Shown here in pieces: positions 1-4,201 of a stretch of DNA of 5,489 nucleotides; the stretch's first letter is position 1; every line of letters begins with the position of its first letter. Position numbers and translations under genes: made by a program. Below the pieces are notes generated by a model. It worked only from the letters and a program-made list of their open reading frames with translations, searched no databases and was not told the origin of the DNA. The stretch comes from Prevotella sp. (GTDB lineage Bacteria > Bacteroidota > Bacteroidia > Bacteroidales > Bacteroidaceae). The stretch lies in the NCBI GenBank assembly GCA_022732315.1, contig JAIJUV010000182.1, forward strand, positions 1 through 5,489, in the 5' to 3' direction.

Positions 1-16
1 GTGTCGGTAGGTTGCC

Positions 17-44
17 CATTATACAATGAAGCGTTAGCCGTTAA
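17..44. repeat. 28-bp intergenic direct repeat, copy 1
   Basis: Identical over 28 bases to positions 1714-1741, in the same orientation. It begins CATTATACAATG and ends with CGTTAGCCGTTAA, which contains CGTTA twice. The flanking bases differ immediately on both sides, so the repeat boundaries are sharp. On the minus strand it ends in an ATG (19-17), from which a frame stays open to the left window edge, but that is too short to call a gene. Function is unknown. It may be one copy of a dispersed genomic repeat. Confidence 0.85.
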
Positions 45-242
45 AGGCTGTTTGATTTTATCTTCCAATGTTATATTCAGAGGTTAGATGAAAAAACCGA
101 CTGACTTTTCTTTTTAAGAATTGCCAAATGTTGACCACAAAGGTAAGGATAAAATCCGATATTAAAGACTTTTGTTGTGGAAAATTTTGTGCTTAGGGCG
201 TTTTTTAACATTTTACTTATGAATAATTCTGGCTAAAAATCA

Positions 243-476
243 TCAACTTTGGTAGATGACAAGTTCCCTTGGGAGATTGATGATTTTCAACCTCTCGAAC
301 CAGAGCTTCATGGAAGAGCCTTGGTGGCGCTTTATATGGCTATTGATGATATAATAGTCGGCCTGGTATTCGTCCATCAGGTCAGAGAAAGCTGCCTTGA
401 TGCGCGAACACTTCTCGTTGATGGCATTATCAAGAGGGTTCGTCAGGCGATTCACTGTTCTCTTACAGCAGAAAAC
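243..476 (-). pseudogene. Possible minus-strand gene fragment, unidentified
   Basis: A minus-strand frame is open from a TGA at 479-477 to a TGA at 245-243. The first in-frame start-like codon is GTG at 455-453, giving 70 residues. The translation looks protein-like, with stretches such as DLMDEYQADYYIINSHIKRH and MKLWFERLKIINLPRELV, and codon choice resembles the clear genes here (GAC CTG ATG GAC GAA TAC CAG). There is no ATG start, no Shine-Dalgarno and no promoter I can support, and the frame is cut by a stop just upstream, so if it was ever a gene it looks like a surviving C-terminal end. It lies codon-register antisense to the plus-strand frame at 249-611, and one of the two is probably a shadow. 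I do not recognise a family. Confidence 0.3.
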
Positions 477-611
477 TCAAGAGAAGTTCCTGCTGAACCG
501 CTTGTCAATAAGCCAAAGGCATGGACACTAGGCGGAAGAATCAAAAATGGGCTGAAGAAAATAGCAGAAGATCTGGACATCATCACCTACGATGACGAAA
601 ACTACAAGTAG
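249..611 (+). CDS. Hypothetical protein, uncertain
   Basis: A plus-strand frame of 120 residues starts at TTG 249; the first in-frame ATG is at 336 and would give 91 residues. I do not recognise the protein. Its second half, beyond the antisense overlap, reads most convincingly: LGGRIKNGLKKIAEDLDI followed by an acidic tail ending DDENYK. No signal peptide is evident, and a short hydrophobic stretch (IIVGLVFV) lies near residue 35. No Shine-Dalgarno or promoter precedes either start. A strong terminator hairpin (685-728) lies about 75 bp downstream and would suit a plus-strand transcript. The first 207 bp are exactly antisense, in register, to a minus-strand open frame that also looks protein-like, so this may be two abutting gene remnants rather than one gene. 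Confidence 0.35.
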   Translation: MVDDKFPWEIDDFQPLEPELHGRALVALYMAIDDIIVGLVFVHQVRESCLDARTLLVDGIIKRVRQAIHCSLTAENSREVPAEPLVNKPKAWTLGGRIKNGLKKIAEDLDIITYDDENYK

Positions 612-652
612 TTGATTTCCCAATAGTCGTTGTTGCTGTTCTTCTGTCTTGG

Positions 653-729
653 TTTGATTAATCCAAATCGTTTTGATTGTTTATATACTAAAAAAGGTCG
701 CCAAAATGCTGGCGACCTTTTTTAGTATC
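653..729. repeat. 77-bp terminator-bearing repeat, copy 1
   Basis: Matches 1763-1840 over its whole length with three substitutions and one T insertion or deletion, in the same orientation. The left 32 bases are AT-rich and include the palindrome GATTAATC; the rest is the hairpin annotated at 685-728. Conservation outside the hairpin shows this is a copied unit and not simply two similar terminators. Confidence 0.85.
685..728. terminator. Bidirectional intrinsic terminator, perfect 19-bp arms
   Basis: Arms at 685-703 and 710-728 are perfectly complementary over 19 bp around the 6-nt loop AAATGC. The GC core is GGTCGCCA/TGGCGACC, flanked by A6 on one side and T6 on the other, so it can terminate in both directions. 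It could end a plus-strand transcript from the 249-611 region, or act as a backstop for minus-strand read-through from hsp20. Confidence 0.85.
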
Positions 730-745
730 ATATTTACTTCGCTAT

Positions 746-766
746 ATCCGTCGAAATTCGACGGAT
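746..766. promoter_or_regulatory. Perfect 10-bp-arm palindrome, function unknown
   Basis: ATCCGTCGAA (746-755) and TTCGACGGAT (757-766) are exact reverse complements separated by a single A. As RNA it would form an 8-bp stem with a 5-nt loop. Neither side has a run of T, so it is not a standard intrinsic terminator. The near-continuous two-fold symmetry resembles a protein-binding site, but no promoter is visible beside it. Confidence 0.55.
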
Positions 767-810
767 TATTCTGATGCTAGGATTATTGTGGGTATGAAAC
801 CGAAGTATAT

Positions 811-843
811 AAAAAAGGCTAGCCCCATTTCTAGAACTAGCCT
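811..843 (-). terminator. Intrinsic terminator of hsp20
   Basis: Read on the minus strand, AGGCTAG (843-837) pairs with CTAGCCT (822-816) around a 14-nt loop and is followed by six T residues (816-811). It lies 67 bp beyond the hsp20 stop codon in the right orientation to end that transcript. The loop carries ATTTCTAGAA (plus strand), a 10-mer that recurs at 1475-1484 in the hsp20 leader. Confidence 0.75.
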
Positions 844-909
844 CCGTTTTAATTATTTTCCAATGCTTATGAAAGTCATCAAGAAAACTGTTTAGCACGT
901 TATGAGTAA

Positions 910-1350
910 TTATTTAACCTCTATGTGCTTAACATCGTCTTTCTTCTCTTCCTTAACTACCTTAGGAATCTCAATCTTCAAGACACCATCACTGACCTCA
1001 GCAGAAATTTTCTCGTGGTTGGCATCCTCAGGTAAAGCATAGCTCTGAGAGTAGCTGCTGTAAGAGAATTCACGACGCAAGTAATGCTCCTCCTTCTTTT
1101 CCTCCTTCTTCTCATCCTTGTTCTCGATAGATACATTCAGATAACCATCCTTATCAATGTTCATCTTGACCATATCCTTCTTCAAACCAGGTGCCGCAAT
1201 CTCCATGGTGTAAGCTGTAGCATCCTCCTTGACGTTGACTGCAGGAGCAGTGGCGTTCATGTGTGGCATCAATTCAGTATCGAAGAAGTTGTCATTAAAC
1301 CAACTATTCAACCAATTTGAAACACTATTATTTCTACGAGCTAACAACAT
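910..1350 (-). CDS. hsp20: Small heat-shock protein, Hsp20/alpha-crystallin family
   Basis: ATP-independent cytosolic chaperone that holds unfolding proteins until ATP-dependent chaperones refold them; family members form large oligomers. The protein has 146 residues, normal for the family. Residues 1-35 are a variable, aromatic-rich N-terminal arm (NWLNSWFNDNFF). The alpha-crystallin domain covers about residues 36-131, from PAVNVKED through MEIAAPGLKKDMVKMNI to the hallmark AEVSDGVLKIEIPK (A-x(3)-DGVL). Between these is a highly charged loop (DEKKEEKKEEHY, about 79-90). The C-terminal tail ends HIEVK, whose I-x-V fits the I/V-x-I/V motif used in oligomer assembly. I chose ATG 1350-1348 because GGAGG lies 9 nt upstream; the same frame stays open to 1419, but that extension would contain the ribosome-binding site. 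It is a single-gene unit with its own terminator and a sigma-54-like upstream sequence. Confidence 0.97.
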   Translation of the reverse strand: MLLARRNNSVSNWLNSWFNDNFFDTELMPHMNATAPAVNVKEDATAYTMEIAAPGLKKDMVKMNIDKDGYLNVSIENKDEKKEEKKEEHYLRREFSYSSYSQSYALPEDANHEKISAEVSDGVLKIEIPKVVKEEKKDDVKHIEVK

Positions 1351-1359
1351 AATGTAAAA

Positions 1360-1365
1360 CCTCCG
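1360..1365 (-). promoter_or_regulatory. Shine-Dalgarno site of hsp20
   Basis: Minus-strand CGGAGG (1365-1360) lies 9 nt before the ATG at 1350. It is the strongest ribosome-binding site of the annotated long genes and decides the start in favour of the 146-residue form over the longer open frame. Confidence 0.85.
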
Positions 1366-1387
1366 AATTTTATTTTTCTCATCCTCT

Positions 1388-1480
1388 CTTCGCCTATCGG
1401 CTCTGTCGGGATTTCTCATTGTTTTTTTATTTATCCTTTTTAATAATGATTGCTTCGGCTGTCGGGGCTCAAGGATTTCT
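1388..1480 (-). repeat. Degenerate direct repeat in hsp20 leader
   Basis: Two similar segments lie at 1453-1480 and 1388-1416. Both begin (plus strand) CTTCG, share TCGGCT followed by GTCGGG, and end GGATTTCT or GGGATTTCT. On the minus strand each reads AGAAATCC, then CGACAG, then CCGA. Small insertions separate the copies. Both lie inside the predicted hsp20 5' leader. They may be a decayed tandem duplication or a repeated binding or structural element. Confidence 0.4.
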
Positions 1481-1557
1481 AGAAACCCTCAAATGTAATT
1501 GCTTAGGGTTCTTATCGTTCCCCTTGCCCTTTCGGCTTCAGCTTTCATCTTATGAAT

Positions 1558-1574
1558 TAGCAAGTTATGTGCCA
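1558..1574 (-). promoter_or_regulatory. Sigma-54-type (-24/-12) promoter for hsp20
   Basis: On the minus strand TGGCAC (1574-1569), five bases ATAAC, then TTGCTA (1563-1558) fits the RpoN consensus TGGCAC-R-N4-TTGC-W at every specified position, with the invariant GG and GC exactly 12 bases apart. It faces hsp20 and predicts a start near 1548, giving a leader of about 200 nt. No better primary-sigma promoter (TTTG-N19-TAnnTTTG) was found upstream of hsp20. Sigma-54 promoters need an AAA+ activator, and none is encoded in this window. Confidence 0.6.
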
Positions 1575-1608
1575 CACTGTTTTTTATACGATAAGTGAAC
1601 AGTTTGTG
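1573..1608. promoter_or_regulatory. Inverted repeat beside the hsp20 promoter
   Basis: ACTGTT (1576-1581) and AACAGT (1598-1603) are exact reverse complements separated by 16 bp. The symmetry continues outward as CAC (1573-1575) and GTG (1606-1608) with small offsets. The site overlaps the upstream edge of the -24 element, so it could be an operator or part of an activator site. Confidence 0.4.
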
Positions 1609-1713
1609 CCATGATTGACAAAAAACTCTGTAAAACTGGCATCAAAGGATAATTAATTTAAGTTTTACTGCCACAATTTCCTGCTTTTTTAAGTCTAATT
1701 TAATCCTGGACAT

Positions 1714-1741
1714 CATTATACAATGAAGCGTTAGCCGTTAA
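1714..1741. repeat. 28-bp intergenic direct repeat, copy 2
   Basis: Exact copy of 17-44 in the same orientation, 1,697 bp away. Here the 77-bp repeat starts only 21 bp further on, whereas at copy 1 that distance is 608 bp. On the minus strand it ends with ATG, which opens a 24-codon frame running to a TGA; I do not regard that as a gene. Confidence 0.85.
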
Positions 1742-1762
1742 GATATAAATCATAAGAATCAT

Positions 1763-1840
1763 TTTGATTAATCTGAATCGTTTTGAATGTTTATATACTA
1801 AAAAAGGTCGCCAAAATGCTGGCGACCTTTTTTTAGTATC
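1763..1840. repeat. 77-bp terminator-bearing repeat, copy 2
   Basis: Second copy of the unit at 653-729, with three substitutions in the AT-rich left part (two adjacent at 1774-1775, one at 1787) and seven T residues instead of six after the hairpin core. It lies immediately downstream of the antiporter stop codon. Confidence 0.85.
1795..1839. terminator. Bidirectional terminator after the antiporter gene
   Basis: Arms 1795-1813 and 1820-1839 pair over 19 bp with a single extra T in the right arm and the loop AAATGC. On the minus strand the hairpin begins 15 nt after the antiporter stop codon and is followed by a T6 run, so it is well placed to end that transcript. The T7 on the plus strand gives termination in the other direction too. 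Confidence 0.9.
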
Positions 1841-1853
1841 CTTTGTTTTCTCT

Positions 1854-3986
1854 TTATTTTCTGAATTTCTTTGTGAACCATTGGTTGAATGCCACGTAGG
1901 CACTGATTTCCTCCTGGTGCTGAGGCTCGGCAAAAGTCAGTACGTTGCCCGATGAATCTCCGTACTGGTCAGGGAAGATAATCATCAGGTTGGTGCCCGA
2001 GAAGAAACGGGTTAGCTCTTCCGGCAATCGCTCCAATGCCGACTTGTGGGAAACGGTTCCCTTTCGGGCTGTTACCACCACAAAGAGATGGTCCTTGCTT
2101 ATGTGTGAGGCAAGCTGCGGCATCTCGTTCCAATGGTGCATCAGGGTGTAGTCGGCTCTCACTTCATGATGGCGGTTGGTGATGTACTCGTTGATGAGTG
2201 CCATCGTCTCCTCCCTGCCATGGAATTGGATGCGGCAATCCAGGTTACCGGCAAGTCGGGCGAGTCGCTCTACCCATCGGTAGAAGCCCGGTTCAAACTC
2301 GGCTCTCGATGGTATCGCCACCTGTATTCGGCGGATGGTATTAAGCGGCTGCTTGATGCGAGCCATGATAATCTGGCGGCTCAATCCGTTGAAGAGACTC
2401 TGGTGGAATTCTCCCCAGAACTTAGGCGAAACCTCCGGGTGCATGTGCATGCCGATGATGATTTCTGAACACTGGAACTCGTTGAAGGCATGCTTGATGC
2501 CGTTGGCGATGTTGGCAGCAATGCGAACCTGCGTCTGCGTCATCACATCCGTGGCTGCGGCAAGCTGACTGCAATGATCCAGCAGTTGGCGGCCCTGTTC
2601 CTGCTTGTATCGCATGTCCTTATCATCATATACTACGTTCAGGCAGACCAGTCCTCTGTTCAGTTTCTGGTTTCTCACCAGGAAGGCGAGGCTCATCAGA
2701 TTATCGGCATATTCCGGATACTTTACAGGTATGAGAATCTTCTCATCGCTAACCTTCTTGGTATCCTCGGCATCAGGAAGCTCCTTGTCGCGGAGGATAA
2801 TCTTTCTGGAACTCCAGTCGGTGAGCAGCGAAGAGATGACGCAGGTGCAGAGAATCATCATCACCACACCATTCAGCATGTCATCGTTCACCAGATAGGT
2901 GTTCGGACCCACCAGGATGTTCATACCCACCATCACCATGGCGATACTGCCGGCGGCATGGGCAGAAGTCAAACCGAACATCATGTGACCCGATGACAGC
3001 GGCAACCGGAATCCGAAGCAGGCGGCATAGGCTGCAATGGCTTTTCCCAAGGTTCCGAAGAACACGATGCAGAAGATGACCCACAGGATGTGACCGCCCT
3101 GGAAGAGCAGTCCCACGTTGATGAGCATGCCCACACCTATCAGAAAGTAAGGGATGAAGAGTGCATTGCCCGTAAACTCCAGTCGGTTCATCAGCGGAGA
3201 AACGTGCGGGATATACCTATTTAATATAAGACCTGCGAAGAAGGCTCCGAACACGCCCTCGATGCCCACCATCTGCGAGAGAGCCGCACTCATGAAGAGC
3301 ATCGCCATCACGAAGATAAACTGCATCACGGAATCGCTGTACCGGCGCAGGAACCATCTCGTTAATCTAGGAATTAGGAAAATCATGACTCCGCAGTAAG
3401 CTGCAAACTTGGCGGCAAAAAATAGCCAGAAGAGAACGCCGTCGTGCTTGGAGAACGAGGCGACGAGACCTGCCAGCATGATGAGCGCTATCAGCAGCGA
3501 AAGCATACTGGATCCCACACTCAGCGTGACGCTCGGCTTCTGCTGCAATCCGAATCGGGAAACGATAGGGTAGGCTATCAGGGTGTTGGAAGCCATGATG
3601 CAACTCAGCAGGAAGGAAGCCTTGAGGGAATAATGCAGCAGCCAGATGCTCATGCCGAAGGTGAGGAAGAAGGGGATGAAGCAGGTGAGCAGACCATAGA
3701 TGATGAGCCGCGACTTGTTTTTCTTCATGCCTTCCATGTCCATCTCCAGGGCTGCGAGAAACATGATGTAATAAAGTCCCACCTTTCCGAAGAGTTCGAA
3801 CGAGGCATCTCGTTCCAGGATGTTCAGTCCGTATTTGCCCACGAGGATACCCGCCAGCACCATTCCGATGATGTGGGGAATTCTGAGTTTACCCATGATG
3901 ATGGGGGCAAAGAGGATGATGAGGAGCACTACGAAGAAAATCAACGTAGGGTCGGTAATCGGGAAGTATTGGGCAATATTTATCAT
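1854..3986 (-). CDS. CPA2/Kef-type cation:proton antiporter-like membrane protein
   Basis: Inner-membrane protein of 710 residues. Residues about 12-395 form the Na+/H+-exchanger domain with a dozen or so hydrophobic helices; family landmarks include GKLRIPHIIGMVLAGILVG (32-50), FLAALEMDMEGMKK (76-89), GIEGVFGAFFAGLILNR (241-257) and FIPYFLIGVGMLINVG (277-292). Relatives exchange Na+ or K+ for protons in pH, salt or electrophile homeostasis. By eye, the helix that usually carries the ion-binding Asp-Asp (or Gln-Asp in Kef proteins) reads GSSMLSLLIALI (158-169) here, with no acidic residue, so transport activity is uncertain. Residues about 414-675 form a cytosolic region resembling two universal-stress-protein domains (EKILIPVKYP at 415; RRIQVAIPSRAEF at 552); a canonical ATP-binding glycine pattern is not evident. 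Start ATG 3986 follows purine-rich AAGAAGAAAG, and in-frame stops lie just upstream. It has its own promoter and terminator. Confidence 0.93.
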   Translation of the reverse strand: MINIAQYFPITDPTLIFFVVLLIILFAPIIMGKLRIPHIIGMVLAGILVGKYGLNILERDASFELFGKVGLYYIMFLAALEMDMEGMKKNKSRLIIYGLLTCFIPFFLTFGMSIWLLHYSLKASFLLSCIMASNTLIAYPIVSRFGLQQKPSVTLSVGSSMLSLLIALIMLAGLVASFSKHDGVLFWLFFAAKFAAYCGVMIFLIPRLTRWFLRRYSDSVMQFIFVMAMLFMSAALSQMVGIEGVFGAFFAGLILNRYIPHVSPLMNRLEFTGNALFIPYFLIGVGMLINVGLLFQGGHILWVIFCIVFFGTLGKAIAAYAACFGFRLPLSSGHMMFGLTSAHAAGSIAMVMVGMNILVGPNTYLVNDDMLNGVVMMILCTCVISSLLTDWSSRKIILRDKELPDAEDTKKVSDEKILIPVKYPEYADNLMSLAFLVRNQKLNRGLVCLNVVYDDKDMRYKQEQGRQLLDHCSQLAAATDVMTQTQVRIAANIANGIKHAFNEFQCSEIIIGMHMHPEVSPKFWGEFHQSLFNGLSRQIIMARIKQPLNTIRRIQVAIPSRAEFEPGFYRWVERLARLAGNLDCRIQFHGREETMALINEYITNRHHEVRADYTLMHHWNEMPQLASHISKDHLFVVVTARKGTVSHKSALERLPEELTRFFSGTNLMIIFPDQYGDSSGNVLTFAEPQHQEEISAYVAFNQWFTKKFRK

Positions 3987-4005
3987 CGGCTTTCTTCTTT
4001 ATCAG

Positions 4006-4038
4006 TTATGTAGAAAGAGGGATTCCGGCATCCGCCAT
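4006..4038 (-). CDS. Possible 10-codon leader peptide upstream of antiporter
   Basis: Minus-strand ATG at 4038 opens MADAGIPLST and ends with TAA at 4008-4006, 19 bp before the antiporter ATG. It is preceded by AGGAG (4050-4046) with ideal 7-nt spacing, followed by four more G residues, a far stronger ribosome-binding site than that of the antiporter gene. It lies within the transcript expected from the promoter at 4066-4096 and is out of frame with the antiporter. It could be a regulatory upstream ORF coupling translation to the main gene, or a chance Shine-Dalgarno. Too short for any homology argument. Confidence 0.35.
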   Translation of the reverse strand: MADAGIPLST

Positions 4039-4065
4039 CACCCCTCTCCTTTTGTTTTTTGAGTG

Positions 4066-4096
4066 CAAAATTACTAAATATTCTTGAAAGAGCAAA
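4066..4096 (-). promoter_or_regulatory. Bacteroidetes-type promoter of the antiporter gene
   Basis: On the minus strand TTTG (4096-4093), exactly 19 bp, then TAATTTTG (4073-4066) matches the Bacteroidetes primary-sigma consensus TTTG-N19-TAnnTTTG at every specified base. Transcription would start near 4060, giving a leader of about 70 nt that contains the small leader ORF. Confidence 0.85.
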
Positions 4097-4110
4097 GTTT
4101 TTGTGCTCTT
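4088..4110. promoter_or_regulatory. Dyad (putative operator) in the divergent promoter region
   Basis: AAGAGCA (4088-4094) and TGCTCTT (4104-4110) are exact reverse complements with a 9-bp spacer. The left arm covers part of the antiporter -33 element, and the site lies 26 bp upstream of the -7 element proposed for the MFS gene. A bound protein could control both divergent genes. No regulator is encoded in the window. Confidence 0.45.
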
Positions 4111-4114
4111 ATCC

Positions 4115-4144
4115 TTTCATTGTGGAGATATTTTTGTAATTTTG
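4115..4144 (+). promoter_or_regulatory. Probable promoter of the MFS gene
   Basis: TAATTTTG (4137-4144) is a full -7 match, and the bases around it (TAATTTTGCAC) repeat exactly those of the opposing antiporter promoter. The -33 element is weak: the nearest candidate is TTTC (4115-4118) at 18-bp spacing. Predicted start near 4151, giving a leader of about 50 nt. A weak -33 may indicate dependence on an activator. Confidence 0.6.
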
Positions 4145-4189
4145 CACCCCTGAAACAAATTAATTTAAGATAATAAGATAAAAAGAATT

Positions 4190-4193
4190 AGGA
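4190..4193 (+). promoter_or_regulatory. Weak Shine-Dalgarno of the MFS gene
   Basis: AGGA lies 8 nt before the ATG at 4202, supporting that start. It is short, as is common in Bacteroidetes. Confidence 0.5.
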
Positions 4194-4201
4194 TAGCACG
4201 T

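Larger units (their letters stand above)
1351..1853. other. Gene-free region upstream of hsp20
   Basis: This 503-bp gap contains no convincing gene on either strand. From right to left it holds the antiporter terminator and 77-bp repeat (1763-1840), the 28-bp repeat (1714-1741), an AT-rich stretch, the dyad and sigma-54-type promoter (1558-1608), and the hsp20 leader with its degenerate duplication and Shine-Dalgarno. The leader can form a weak hairpin, AACCCT (1484-1489) with AGGGTT (1505-1510). Short open frames on both strands here are unremarkable. Confidence 0.7.

Noticed and set aside
138..145. Minus-strand TACCTTTG as a promoter -7 element
   Set aside because: It matches TAnnTTTG, but there is no TTTG at 18-21 bp upstream, and no gene start is visible to its left within the window.
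51..659. TTTGATT at both ends of the extra DNA as a target-site duplication
   Set aside because: A 7-mer of this composition is common in AT-rich DNA, and no terminal inverted repeats or transposase accompany it.
1351..1419. N-terminal extension of Hsp20 starting at ATG 1419
   Set aside because: The frame is open, but it would contain the GGAGG that sits correctly before ATG 1350, and the added residues are a low-complexity basic stretch unlike Hsp20 N-termini.
1475..1486. TTTCTAGAAA palindrome resembling a eukaryotic heat-shock element
   Set aside because: Bacteria do not use HSF; the likeness is coincidental even though it lies in the hsp20 leader.
1597..1611. Second sigma-54-like site (TGGCAC on minus strand at 1611-1606)
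   Set aside because: The -12 half at the required spacing reads GTTC instead of TTGC, so it fails the invariant GC.
2133..2996. Plus-strand open frames within the antiporter region
   Set aside because: They are antisense shadows of a well-supported gene, with Cys- and His-rich translations lacking family features or start signals.
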